Below are positions 16,114-25,109 of a stretch of DNA of 43,562 bases, one piece after another. The translations under genes were made by a program, and so were the position numbers. The stretch is from positions 1 to 43,562 of the forward strand of contig CAYQXV010000030.1 in NCBI GenBank assembly GCA_964421675.1. The letters are read 5' to 3'. Every line of letters starts with the position of its first letter. The first letter of the stretch is position 1. Under the pieces are notes generated by a model that saw only the letters and a program-made list of their open reading frames with translations, was not told the origin of the DNA and made no database searches. This stretch comes from CALLPQ01 sp964421675 (GTDB lineage: Bacteria; Pseudomonadota; Alphaproteobacteria; Caulobacterales; Parvularculaceae).

Positions 16114-18822
16114 TTAGGCTTTTTTCGGTTTCGATTTTGCACCCTGCGACGGGGAAACCAGCCAGGGTTCACTCTGCACACGCAACAATACTTCCATACG
16201 GTTAGAGGCATTAAACTTACCCAATATGGAAGAAACATGATGTTCGATTGTGCGTTGCGAGCGGGAGAGCGCATCGGATATCTCACGATTGCTTGCCCCT
16301 TTGGTTATAAGCTCAAGAACCTGTTGTTCTTTTGCTGTCAAACCAAGAGGGTGATTGCGCGACGCTTTATAGGGCCCGCGCTTGGCTACAGGAAGACGGT
16401 CGCCAATGCCACTTTCGTCAGCATAGCGACGGATCATTCGCTCCATCCCCGGCGCGTCTAATTGTTCAACAATCGCCATCGCTTTTACCAGATTATCAGC
16501 CTTTTGACTTGCCACATAGGCAAAGGCCGCATGACCGGGTAGCCCAAGGGCTATCCAACTATCAGCTGCGCCCTCATAATCACCTTTACTCTCTAGCTGA
16601 TAAGGCTCTGGCAAATCATTCATAAATCCGTGCGGGCACTCCCGGTTAAACCGTTTCGCCCATACCGCGATCTCTCCTATATTCCAGGGATGACGCTCAC
16701 CGGGCTTTACCTGCAATAAGGCATCGAGCTGCTCCTCAGCCGCCCCTTGGTCGCCGTCCATATAAGCCGCCTCTAAAAGGCCGAGCCGGGCGGGCACGAT
16801 ATATTGCATTTCATCAGTAGAAAGAGCATCTTGTAATGCATCGGCAAGCGAAGGCTTGGCGCTTGGCTCACCAAGACGAAGCTGTGTCCTGCCCAAGACC
16901 AGCAATGCAGGAAGCTGCATCATCAAGGTCAAACGCTCCAGATTTAAAACGCCGCTTGCAATTGTATACGCATCGCGCAACCGGCCTTCATCCATGCGCA
17001 ATTGCGCCATCTTGCCGAGAATATAATGAATCCATGCATCAAGATCATGCTGAGTCGCAAACGCTAATCCATCGTTGATATATTGCTCAGCAAACGGAAA
17101 ATCGCGAAACTCAACGCCATATTCGCACACATTTGTATAAAGCCGGGCAACATGTTCATGCATGCCTTGTTCAGTCGCAAGGCGCAGGCTTTCCTCCAGC
17201 ATGGGCATCGCGCTGCGATCATCGCGAAACAATTGCGCAGTGCCGACATTATTAAGCGCGTGAATGCGGACTTCTACATTTGGGAATTTTTTCTCCAACT
17301 CCAGTGCCTTTGTACCCCACTCAACCGCCTCATCCATACGGTCATTGAGCATATGCAATTGGGCGCGCAGCGAATAAGCCATGGCCCGCTCCGAAGATGG
17401 GGGCGTGCTTTCCAGCACTTCAACTGCCTGATCGGCAAACCGGCTCGCTTGCGTTGCCTCCCCGCGATACCAATGCAACCGCGACAGCCAGCGCAAATTT
17501 TCCCCAACCTTATCGGCCCGGCCCAAGGCACGCCACAATGTCGTTGCCAATCGGCGCGCTTCAAGGACTTCATCATCAATCCGCAATGCCAAGCTTGCCT
17601 CATAGGCCCATTGCTCATAAAGCGTTGCCGCCATTTCCGGGCTTGCTTTATCAATGAAACGAAGCGCCGTTCCCAAATGACTTGCCGCCTCGCGGTGCGC
17701 ACCGGCCAAGGCTGCGCGCTCTGCGGCTTGCGGCGCATAAGAAAGAACAGTCTGCACATCCAGCGCCCCCGCCGCATGATGAACAATTTGATCATGGGCA
17801 TCACCGGCATGTAGCAGAAAAGAATCCAGCACCTGACGATGGATTGTTTTCATCCGGCTTTTTGATACACGCGACATGGTTGCAAGGCGCGCCAGCTCAT
17901 GGCGAAACCGATACGCACCCTGATGATCAAGGATTAGAAAATGTTTATCCAATCCGCGTTCGGCAAGTACGTGCCCTTCCTCGCCAAACAAACTCGATAG
18001 TAACCAACCATGAATGGGCCCGGGGACAACACTCAGACATTCCAGAAATTTTCGGTCTTGCGCTTCAATTCGGTTCAGCCGGGCATTGGTCGCATCGCGC
18101 ACGGAAACCGGAACACTGTCAGCCGCCGCGCCAAGTCCCTGCGGATTCGCACTTTCATTGGCCCCGCCCGCAGACTGGGTTGCGTTTAAAAGCTCGGTGA
18201 CAAAAAATGGATTGCCGCTTGTTACCGCAAAAATATTTTCCGCCAGCGCAGATTGACCCTGGCTAAGTTCACGCACGCCCTCGACGCTTAACGGCTCAAG
18301 ATCCAGCCGCGTGCGCGACGTCGCTGGCAAATCGCCCAAAACCGGTGCCAAGGGATGATCAAGCCCAACCTCGTCGCTGCGAAAGGTCAACACCAGAAGT
18401 ACCGGCATAAAGGCAACGCGCCGTCCGAGAAATTTGATAAGATCGAGCGTTGCATGATCGGCCCAATGGACATCTTCAATGATCATGATGGTCGGCTGGT
18501 CACTGGTTTCAAGAAAGTTCAACAGAGTTGAAAAGAGGCGCGGTGACGGGGTCGAGGCCTTTTCAAGTGCTTGCGCGACGGGACCGGCCATATTGATCGC
18601 CATATCATGCAAGGGACCTAGCGGGCGGGGCGTAAAAAGCGCATCGCACACACCGGTATAAACCGAACAATCTTGGCCATATTGCTCAACAAAAGCGCTA
18701 ACCACGCTGGTTTTGCCAATTCCCGCCTCCCCGGCAATTAGCAAAATATTCCCGCGGCCTTGGCGCGCACGCGCCAAAACATCACCCATCGCCGCAAGCG
18801 TGGCCTCTCTCTCAATCAGCAC
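16114..18822 (-). CDS. Large ATP-binding LuxR-family transcriptional regulator (AAA_16 - TPR-like - HTH)
   Basis: This 902-aa cytoplasmic regulator has a STAND/AAA ATPase at the N-terminus (Walker A GEAGIGKTSV, about 29-38; Walker B TIMIIEDVHWAD, about 115-126). A long helical TPR-like middle spans about 330-780. The C-terminal LuxR helix-turn-helix reads LTAKEQQVLELITKGASNREISDALSRSQRTIEHHVSSIL (about 833-872). The layout is that of MalT/LAL regulators, which bind an inducer or protein partner in the helical region and ATP in the NTPase domain. The ligand and targets are unknown. There are no co-directional neighbours. An 814-base intergenic region upstream holds the TAGGGG-type repeats listed separately, a natural candidate for its own binding site. 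Confidence 0.9.
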   Translation of the reverse strand: MLIEREATLAAMGDVLARARQGRGNILLIAGEAGIGKTSVVSAFVEQYGQDCSVYTGVCDALFTPRPLGPLHDMAINMAGPVAQALEKASTPSPRLFSTLLNFLETSDQPTIMIIEDVHWADHATLDLIKFLGRRVAFMPVLLVLTFRSDEVGLDHPLAPVLGDLPATSRTRLDLEPLSVEGVRELSQGQSALAENIFAVTSGNPFFVTELLNATQSAGGANESANPQGLGAAADSVPVSVRDATNARLNRIEAQDRKFLECLSVVPGPIHGWLLSSLFGEEGHVLAERGLDKHFLILDHQGAYRFRHELARLATMSRVSKSRMKTIHRQVLDSFLLHAGDAHDQIVHHAAGALDVQTVLSYAPQAAERAALAGAHREAASHLGTALRFIDKASPEMAATLYEQWAYEASLALRIDDEVLEARRLATTLWRALGRADKVGENLRWLSRLHWYRGEATQASRFADQAVEVLESTPPSSERAMAYSLRAQLHMLNDRMDEAVEWGTKALELEKKFPNVEVRIHALNNVGTAQLFRDDRSAMPMLEESLRLATEQGMHEHVARLYTNVCEYGVEFRDFPFAEQYINDGLAFATQHDLDAWIHYILGKMAQLRMDEGRLRDAYTIASGVLNLERLTLMMQLPALLVLGRTQLRLGEPSAKPSLADALQDALSTDEMQYIVPARLGLLEAAYMDGDQGAAEEQLDALLQVKPGERHPWNIGEIAVWAKRFNRECPHGFMNDLPEPYQLESKGDYEGAADSWIALGLPGHAAFAYVASQKADNLVKAMAIVEQLDAPGMERMIRRYADESGIGDRLPVAKRGPYKASRNHPLGLTAKEQQVLELITKGASNREISDALSRSQRTIEHHVSSILGKFNASNRMEVLLRVQSEPWLVSPSQGAKSKPKKA

Positions 18823-18935
18823 GATGATCGCGCCCCTTCTACTTAATTTCTCTCCATCTGGTTGAATTTATACCATGAAAACAACGTGTTCACAAAAGAT
18901 CACGGTGAAAAATAGGTATGAATCTGCAGTTAAAT

Positions 18936-18958
18936 TAGGGGATAACCCCCTATAGGGG
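18936..18958. promoter_or_regulatory. Candidate operator: three alternating TAGGGG/CCCCTA half-sites
   Basis: TAGGGG (18936-18941), CCCCTA (18947-18952) and TAGGGG (18953-18958) form two overlapping palindromes: TAGGGG-N5-CCCCTA, and the perfect 12-mer CCCCTATAGGGG. They lie 114 bases upstream of the LuxR-type regulator start. The first palindrome resembles the general form of sites known for LAL regulators (GGGA-WW-TCCC type). Autoregulation is inference. Confidence 0.45.
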
Positions 18959-19020
18959 CACGCCCGTGACGCGGTAGATGTTTCCCGGGAGACAAGATAC
19001 GGTCGAAATGTTCCGAGAAG

Positions 19021-19035
19021 GCATTCTGAGAATGC
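19021..19035. repeat. Inverted repeat GCATTCT-G-AGAATGC
   Basis: A perfect 7-bp inverted repeat with a single central base lies in the intergenic region between the LuxR-type regulator and xth. It may be a protein-binding palindrome or part of the structured RNA proposed just downstream. I see no further evidence. Confidence 0.4.
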
Positions 19036-19092
19036 GTTTGGGGGGAACGTTTGCGGGGGAGCGGCTGTTTTTTTGATTTTGGGGAGAGAAAC

Positions 19093-19170
19093 GGGGCAAT
19101 CAATGCATTGATCGCCCCTGTTGCCCAACTGTCGGCGCGCCGCTTAACCTCGGTGCGCCGACATTTTTTA
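19093..19170 (+). ncRNA. Candidate structured small RNA 3' part with intrinsic terminator
   Basis: A near-perfect 26-base palindrome (19093-19118, arms GGGGCAATCAA and TTGATCGCCCC around TGCA) is followed by a strong terminator. The terminator stem has 12 pairs (19130-19141 with 19152-19163, starting TGTCGGCGC and ending GCGCCGACA), a 10-base loop, and six T at 19164-19169. No convincing plus-strand coding sequence ends before this terminator, so it may end a small RNA or a short leader transcript starting somewhere after 18960. The 5' end is not determinable. The terminator itself is the firm part. Confidence 0.4.
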
Positions 19171-19636
19171 TCTTCTCTTAGCCCACCTGCTCCAGCCTCG
19201 GCCTCTCCTATTTTTCCCCTCTCCTTGGGTGACGGCCGGATTTTATCAACGATCTTTTTTATCTTATGTTGGCCCGCCGCCTTGATGAGTGCATCAGATG
19301 TAGAGCGCTATTTATGGGATGCGCCGTCGCCCTATTACTTAGCCCCATTGTGTTTTTCTGGTATTTGTCCGTACTCGTTCCAGTTTTTCTTACGGCCCAC
19401 TGTAACAATTTTCATGTGGCTAGGTGCAGCACCGCTGAGCGATCATCGTCATAGGGATGACTTTGTGTTTAGAGATTGTCTCCGACAGTCTGCGCCCCTT
19501 ACTCAGCCAGAACCGGATCACCCTTAGATCGTAACCCACGACAAGACAGCGACATTAAATTTGCACGAAAGGCCAAGGCCCTCTATCGGTAGCCTTCGCG
19601 CACGCTCAAGCCATGACAAGCAGCCCAAAGGATAAA
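19171..19636. other. Intergenic region without recognisable gene
   Basis: About 465 bases before xth are pyrimidine-rich on the plus strand at first (19170-19235). Open frames here have low-complexity products with no recognisable domain and no good ribosome-binding sites. A weak hairpin GTCAT-AGGG-ATGAC lies near 19449-19462. No tRNA or known RNA was recognised. Confidence 0.5.
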
Positions 19637-20452
19637 ATGACAATGCGGATTACAAGCTGGAACATTAACTCAGTGCGTTTGCGTATTGATCAGGTCATCC
19701 GCTTTACCAAGGAACAAAAGCCTGATGTTTTGTGCCTGCAGGAAATCAAATGCAATAATGATCAGTTTCCAGAAAAAGCATTCCGCCAAGCTGGCTACGA
19801 ACATTTGGCGGTTGCGGGACAAAAGGCCTATCACGGCGTTGCCATTGCCTCGCGATTGCCGCTCGATAAAATCGAAAAACGCGATTGGTGCGCGATGGGC
19901 GATGCTCGCCACATTGCCGCGAGAGTAGACGGCAAGATTGAACTCCATAATTTTTATGTTCCAGCGGGCGGCGATGAGGCCGACCCGAAGATTAATCCTA
20001 AATTCGATCACAAACTGAAATTCCTCAAGGAGATGGAGGAATGGTCGGCGGGCCTAAAGGGCGGCAAAAAAAATGCGCGCATGCTGGTTGGTGATTTAAA
20101 CATTGCTCCCGATGAGCATGATGTCTGGTCGCACAAGCAATTGCTAAAAGTTGTCTCGCACACACCCATCGAGGTTGATCGACTCAGCGCGATTATCAAA
20201 GCGGGCGGCTGGGAAGACATTGCACGCACCTTGGTGCCGTCTCCGGAAAAATTGTATAGCTGGTGGTCTTATCGCTCAAAGGACTGGCGGGCCTCCAATC
20301 GGGGCCGGCGGCTTGACCATATCTGGGTGAATGCGGCCCTTTCTGAGGCGGCGAGCGCCAAAGGGCGCAAAGGCTTTACGATTCACGATGAGGCGCGCGA
20401 TTGGGTAAAGCCCTCAGATCACGCACCGATTAGCATTGATCTGGATATTTAG
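19637..20452 (+). CDS. xth: Exodeoxyribonuclease III
   Basis: This is an AP endonuclease/3'-5' exonuclease of base-excision repair, about 271 aa. Conserved ExoIII/APE1-family motifs in order are ITSWNINSVRLR, CLQEIKCNN (metal-binding Glu), FYVPAGGDE, LVGDLNIAPDEHDVW (catalytic Asp/Asn), YSWWSYR, NRGRRLDHIWV and PSDHAPISIDL (catalytic Asp/His). AAAGGA at 19627-19632 fits an ATG at 19637 (4-base spacing) or at 19643 (10-base spacing, giving MRITSW...). An in-frame ATG at 19613 lies before the ribosome-binding site and is unlikely. The gene is convergent with the lipoprotein gene, with 21 bases between stops. Confidence 0.95.
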   Translation: MTMRITSWNINSVRLRIDQVIRFTKEQKPDVLCLQEIKCNNDQFPEKAFRQAGYEHLAVAGQKAYHGVAIASRLPLDKIEKRDWCAMGDARHIAARVDGKIELHNFYVPAGGDEADPKINPKFDHKLKFLKEMEEWSAGLKGGKKNARMLVGDLNIAPDEHDVWSHKQLLKVVSHTPIEVDRLSAIIKAGGWEDIARTLVPSPEKLYSWWSYRSKDWRASNRGRRLDHIWVNAALSEAASAKGRKGFTIHDEARDWVKPSDHAPISIDLDI

Positions 20453-20473
20453 CCTGCAAGGCTGAAGTTGGGC

Positions 20474-21853
20474 CTAAAAGGACGCCGCAGGATCTGCAAA
20501 GCTGCGCGGCGCAGGATCAATGGTCAAAATACCGCCGGGCTGAATTTCCAGGATCGCAAGTCCGCGCTCAATCGAGCCATCAAGGTTCAAGCGGAACAGG
20601 CCATCGGCCCCAAAATATCCATTAGGATCAGCAATCGCTTGGGGAATGAATCGGTTCGCCGGGTCAGGGCGCGTTGCCAGACGGGCAGCAAGTAATGTGG
20701 CGTCATAGGCAAGCGATGCCAGCCGTGGAGGCTCATTGCCAAAGGCGGCGCTATAGCGGGCATTAAAGGCCTGGGTAATTGCCGGATCCGGGGCAGCGAA
20801 CCAGCCACCGCGCAAGGCGGGCTCACGGGTCAATCGTGGGTTATTCCATGCCGAAACGCCGAGCAGTTTTACTGAAGTAATATCGACATTGTAATAAGGC
20901 AATAATGGCGCCAACGCCCGTAATAACGTGCCTTGTTCCGGCATCAAAACGGCTTGAAATCCGCGCGTATAGCCCTGGTCATTCCCGGTTGCGAGCGCTT
21001 CCGGGTCGGCCGGGTCATAATCATGGCGCAACTCCAGCGGAACAATTTCTTTTGAATATTGTGCGAGCCGCTTGGCGGGTGCCAACATCGCATCGGGTTC
21101 TTGCTGATAGCGCTCTTCGTGGACGATCACGCCGCCGCGCACAAACACTTCCTCAGCAAAAGATCCACTGACACGGTCGCCATAAGGGTTTTGCGGTGCC
21201 AACACACCGAAGCGGGTAAATCCTTTAAGAACAGAAAAATCTGTGATCCGCGCCACTTCAAGTTCTGGCGGGAAACTCAGCAAATAAACGCCCTGCCCGC
21301 GCGCTTGCAGGTCTGACGAAAACGCTACCATCGGAACTTGCGCAGCCCGTGTAACGGCTGCGGCGGCCTCAACAGACTCAGAAAAAAGCGGGCCCAGCAC
21401 CATTTCAGCGCCATCTTGCAATGCCGATTGCGCCGCTGCACGCGCGCCCTCCGCAGTGCCTTTGGTGTCTTTTGGCATTAGCAAAAAATTTTGGTCGCCC
21501 GCTTCGAAAACCGCCAATTGCGCTGCATCAAACATTGCCGATGCAATGCCGCGCGCACTTTGAGAGTTCGCAGAAAAGGGAAGCAAAAGAGCGACGCGAA
21601 CCGGGGCTTGCCCGTCAAAATGTCTCGGTTGCACAAATTGATCTGATTGGCGTGCCGGGGGGCGCGGGCGTTCAATCTGAGGGCTCGGCGGGCGGCTCGC
21701 CTCGCGCTGGCCATTTTCGATAGGGCCTGAGGGCGACTGCGTTGTTGCACAAGCCGTTAACGCCAAGATCCCAACGGTCAGAATAAAAACTCGCAACACG
21801 TTTCGCGACACCGTGCTCAGGCACTGTTGACCCCGCATAATCAGACTCTTCAT
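20474..21853 (-). CDS. Penicillin-binding protein activator / LpoA-like periplasmic-binding-fold lipoprotein
   Basis: This is an exported lipoprotein of about 459 aa. A signal peptide ends in a lipobox LTAC (ILALTAC, lipid-modified Cys near residue 35 from the chosen start). A Pro/Arg-rich linker follows, then a periplasmic-binding-protein fold like the C-domain of LpoA: VRVALLLPFSANSQSARGIASAMFDAAQLAVFE, ALQDGAEMVLGPLFSESV, FGVLAPQNPYGDRV and SLAYDATLLAARLA. LpoA-type proteins stimulate PBP1A from the outer membrane; this role is inferred by family. The start is placed at ATG 21853, with AAGGG (within 21863-21870) about 9 bases upstream; a frame-extending start at 21892 lacks such a site. 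In many alphaproteobacteria this gene is divergent from rsmI. Here the divergent side is 493 bases of non-coding sequence and then a TonB receptor. Confidence 0.85.
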   Translation of the reverse strand: MKSLIMRGQQCLSTVSRNVLRVFILTVGILALTACATTQSPSGPIENGQREASRPPSPQIERPRPPARQSDQFVQPRHFDGQAPVRVALLLPFSANSQSARGIASAMFDAAQLAVFEAGDQNFLLMPKDTKGTAEGARAAAQSALQDGAEMVLGPLFSESVEAAAAVTRAAQVPMVAFSSDLQARGQGVYLLSFPPELEVARITDFSVLKGFTRFGVLAPQNPYGDRVSGSFAEEVFVRGGVIVHEERYQQEPDAMLAPAKRLAQYSKEIVPLELRHDYDPADPEALATGNDQGYTRGFQAVLMPEQGTLLRALAPLLPYYNVDITSVKLLGVSAWNNPRLTREPALRGGWFAAPDPAITQAFNARYSAAFGNEPPRLASLAYDATLLAARLATRPDPANRFIPQAIADPNGYFGADGLFRLNLDGSIERGLAILEIQPGGILTIDPAPRSFADPAASF

Positions 21854-22034
21854 TTTCAACACACCCTTTTTGCCAATCTTGCTGATACCCATTCTGAGTC
21901 CAGTCTGATCGGCTCATTACACTTCGCACAAAACACCCTAGCCGGGATCGATGGTAGGGGTAAACCGGCTTTTTGGAGTCCGGGCAAATTCACTGCCCTT
22001 GCTTCCTAGCGATCAAGACGGGCAAAAATACGGC

Positions 22035-22125
22035 CATGGTGATTTTTTCACCGTGCCAGAGGCCGGCACTATCGGCGGATAGTGGCCACGCGACGACTCT
22101 TAAAAATGACGCGCCGCACTATCGG
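22035..22125. repeat. Cluster of hairpins and CACTATC repeats in the lipoprotein/TonB-receptor intergenic region
   Basis: Hairpin 1 has arms CATGGTGA and TCACCGTG with a T5 loop (22035-22055). Hairpin 2 is the perfect repeat CACTATC-GGCG-GATAGTG (22067-22084). A direct copy of GCACTATCGG recurs at 22116-22125, exactly 50 bases after the first (22066-22075). These could be operators (two direct plus one inverted CACTATC) or a structured leader. No known RNA family or protein site was recognised. The rest of the 493-base gap between 21853 and 22347 shows no gene. Confidence 0.4.
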
Positions 22126-22346
22126 TTGGAGCATGTGTGCGAATCCTAACAAAAGGTAAATATTTATCGCGTGATCGCCCTCATAGTGCGTCATTTTCTC
22201 AACAATTCCAGCCAGTTGCAGTTCCTGTCCGAGTTAAATATTGCCCTTAAGCGCACGGCAGCGTCATACTAAACCTAAGGCATTGGCTAGGGCTTTGAGT
22301 AGAAAAACAATCCGCCAAAACATCACACACGACAGGGAGTGTAACC

Positions 22347-25091
22347 ATGAAATCCAAACTAACCGCAACATGTGCATCCACCGCCATTGCATTGGCGCTC
22401 AGCGGCATGATGATCCCGTCATCTTTTGCGCTGCAGGACGATGATGATGAAATTGTTGTAACCGGCTCGTTTATCAAACGGAAAAACCAGGCCGACTTAC
22501 CCTCCCCGCTCGCGGTCGTCGGGTTTGAAGATATTGATGATATTGGTGCACAAAATATTGGTGACATCACACAGACACTGACCATCAATACTGGCGCGCA
22601 AAATAACCCTGACGCGTTCACGCAAAATGCAACCACCGGCACATCAAACATAAACCTTCGCGGCCTTGGTGTTGGTTCGACGCTGGTTCTACTCAATGGT
22701 CATCGCCAAGTTCTATCGGGCGCACCAACCAATGACGGTATCAACTTCGTTGATACAAATTCATTGATTCCGTTAATTGCGATTGATCGCGTAGAGATTT
22801 TGAAAGATGGCGCAACGGCGCTTTACGGATCTGATGCGGTTGCCGGTGTGGTCAATTTTATCACCCGCGAAAATTATGATGGTGTCATTCTCTCGGGAAA
22901 TTATCTTACCCATCAAAGTGAGGGGGATTATGACGAGTTCAATATTCAGGGCCTCGTCGGCAAAGATTTTGGCCGTGGCTCGATCATTCTTGCGGCAAGC
23001 TATCTGGAACGCTCTGAGTTAACGACTGAGGAACGGCGTTTGTCCCAACCGGAAAATGATCTGTCGGTTCTGGGTAATCCAGGTGCCTTTTTCGGTGTGC
23101 CGGGTGTGCCCGCTGGTGCTCCCTTTATCGATCCGGGTTGTGAAGCAGCTGGTGGTTTCCCAAGTCCGGCCAGTGCTGCAACGGCTGCTTTTGTGCCTCA
23201 GGGCATTGGGTTTTGCGGCTTTGACTTTGGTGACTTCTTTAGCCTCGTTGCCGATGAAGAGCGCTTCACAGGATTTGCCCGCGGTGAATTTGACGTAACC
23301 GAGGCAATTCAGTTCAAAGCAGAATTTGGCTATGCCGATAATGAAACGGTTCGCGGGAACTCCCCGACATTCCCATTCTTGCAACTGGGCAGCGCCGTAA
23401 TTCCAGGGGCAGCCTTTGGTCCAGCGGCGAACCCGTTCAATATTTTACCGGGCGCACCGACCGTCACGTTCTTCGGACGGGCAAGCGGCAATGGTGGTAC
23501 TGTCTCTCCCAACCTGACAACATCAGAAACATGGAGATTTAACGCCAGTGTTGGCGGCGATATTGGTAGCGGTGCCTGGGAGGTTTCTTTTACCCGTGCC
23601 GAAAATGACTTTACGGTGAACACGGAAGATACAGTGCGCGATCGTTTCCAATGCGGACTTTCCGGGTTTAATTCTGTTCCCGTCATTCCGGGGGCAACAG
23701 CAGGAACCGATTGCACAAGTGCAAACCCATTCCTGACCGCCAATGGCGCGAGCCTTCCATCGGTGGGTACGTTCTTCAATCCGTTCTCAACATCGTTAAA
23801 TGTCGCCCCGAATGATCCTGCATTGCTGGATTTTCTGATTGAGTTTCAAACGCGGGATTACTCCTCCGATTTGACTGTCATTGAAGGCTTTTACTCACAA
23901 GACGTGTTTGAGTTACCATCGGGCACCGTGCAAATCGCTGTTGGTGCGCAATATCGCGATAATGATCTAAGCCAGACTGTTGATGACATCTCTGCTGCTG
24001 ATGGCTTTGCATTCCTTGTCGGGGGCCGTGATTTCTCAGGCTCTCAAGATGTGTTTGGTTTCTTTGGCGAGCTCTCTATCCCGGTTGCGCCATGGCTTGA
24101 TATTCAAGCCGCCGTTCGTCACGAGCGCTATGGCGATGATGAAGGGGGCTCAACAACCGATCCAAAGATCGCTCTTAATGCGCGGCCTTTAGATAGTCTT
24201 TCCCTTAGAGCGTCTTACTCTACATCATTCCGCGCGCCCTCCGTGTTCCAACAATTTGGTGAAAGCACCACCTTGCAACAGGTGGTTGACCCGTTAAACG
24301 GCGTTGCGTTTGTTGCGGTGAGAACCCTGGCACCAGAGACCAATGGCACCGTTACAGCACGCCCGCTTGCGCCTGAAGAGTCGCAAATGTTTAACTTTGG
24401 GACCACATGGAAACCGGTAGAGGGTTTGCAAATCGATGTTGACTATTTCAATTTCGAATTTGAAAACGTCATTATCCAAACCAACCCGCAAGCTATTGTG
24501 AATGCCGATCCGCTTGATCCGGCAATCATACGCGCACCATCGGCAACGGGTACCGGGACAATCCTGCAAATCAACAATGATTTTGTGAACGCATCTTCGG
24601 TTGATACGTCCGGGATTGACGCAACCATTAGATATGTAATGGACCTTGGAACCGGTACGCTTACGCCATCCTTTACCGGGACCTACATTTTAAAATACGA
24701 CATTGTCGACCCACAAGCTGGCGTTGTTTCAGGTGAAGGGCTTAGAAACTTCACAAATTTCGGATCGCCAACACCGGAATTGCGGTTTAATGCTGGCCTT
24801 CAATATGAAAATGGTCCCCATTCTGTGAACCTGTTCTTGCGCTATATTGATAGCTATCTGGATGACCAAAACGGCTTAGCAGAAATAGAATCTGACACAC
24901 GCCTCGACATTCAGTACGCAATTGCAATCAACGAATTCATGAACCGCGACAAAGGCGCGGTGGCGACAATTGGTGTTCGTAATGCGACCGGCACGCGCGC
25001 ACCGTTTGTTGCAACCAATGGCGGATTTGATAGCCGCGTCGCCGATCCACGCGGCGCTCTATTGTATTTCGGTCTCGATCTCGAATTTTAA
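22347..25091 (+). CDS. TonB-dependent outer-membrane receptor
   Basis: This is a 914-aa outer-membrane transporter. A signal peptide (about 1-28, ending SSFA) is followed by an acidic stretch and a TonB-box-like EIVVTGSFI. The plug domain carries the signature NINLRGLGVGSTLVLLNGHRQV and VEILKDGATALYGSDAVAGVVNFITR. A 22-stranded beta-barrel region runs to a terminal aromatic residue (LYFGLDLEF). Pairs of cysteines in predicted extracellular loops (near 266 and 291; 440 and 456) may form disulphides. Imported substrate cannot be read from sequence. The RSYSTSFRAPS and 'ETN' barrel motifs are those of the large alphaproteobacterial/sphingomonad-type receptor group. GGGAGTG lies 5 bases before the ATG. 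It stands alone, with a terminator directly after it. Confidence 0.95.
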   Translation: MKSKLTATCASTAIALALSGMMIPSSFALQDDDDEIVVTGSFIKRKNQADLPSPLAVVGFEDIDDIGAQNIGDITQTLTINTGAQNNPDAFTQNATTGTSNINLRGLGVGSTLVLLNGHRQVLSGAPTNDGINFVDTNSLIPLIAIDRVEILKDGATALYGSDAVAGVVNFITRENYDGVILSGNYLTHQSEGDYDEFNIQGLVGKDFGRGSIILAASYLERSELTTEERRLSQPENDLSVLGNPGAFFGVPGVPAGAPFIDPGCEAAGGFPSPASAATAAFVPQGIGFCGFDFGDFFSLVADEERFTGFARGEFDVTEAIQFKAEFGYADNETVRGNSPTFPFLQLGSAVIPGAAFGPAANPFNILPGAPTVTFFGRASGNGGTVSPNLTTSETWRFNASVGGDIGSGAWEVSFTRAENDFTVNTEDTVRDRFQCGLSGFNSVPVIPGATAGTDCTSANPFLTANGASLPSVGTFFNPFSTSLNVAPNDPALLDFLIEFQTRDYSSDLTVIEGFYSQDVFELPSGTVQIAVGAQYRDNDLSQTVDDISAADGFAFLVGGRDFSGSQDVFGFFGELSIPVAPWLDIQAAVRHERYGDDEGGSTTDPKIALNARPLDSLSLRASYSTSFRAPSVFQQFGESTTLQQVVDPLNGVAFVAVRTLAPETNGTVTARPLAPEESQMFNFGTTWKPVEGLQIDVDYFNFEFENVIIQTNPQAIVNADPLDPAIIRAPSATGTGTILQINNDFVNASSVDTSGIDATIRYVMDLGTGTLTPSFTGTYILKYDIVDPQAGVVSGEGLRNFTNFGSPTPELRFNAGLQYENGPHSVNLFLRYIDSYLDDQNGLAEIESDTRLDIQYAIAINEFMNRDKGAVATIGVRNATGTRAPFVATNGGFDSRVADPRGALLYFGLDLEF

Positions 25092-25109
25092 TCGAAACTG
25101 ACCTTTCCA

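Noticed and set aside
19051..19527. 158-codon plus-strand open frame between the LuxR-type regulator and xth
   Set aside because: It runs through the palindromes and the terminator, has low-complexity sequence, no recognisable domain and no ribosome-binding site.
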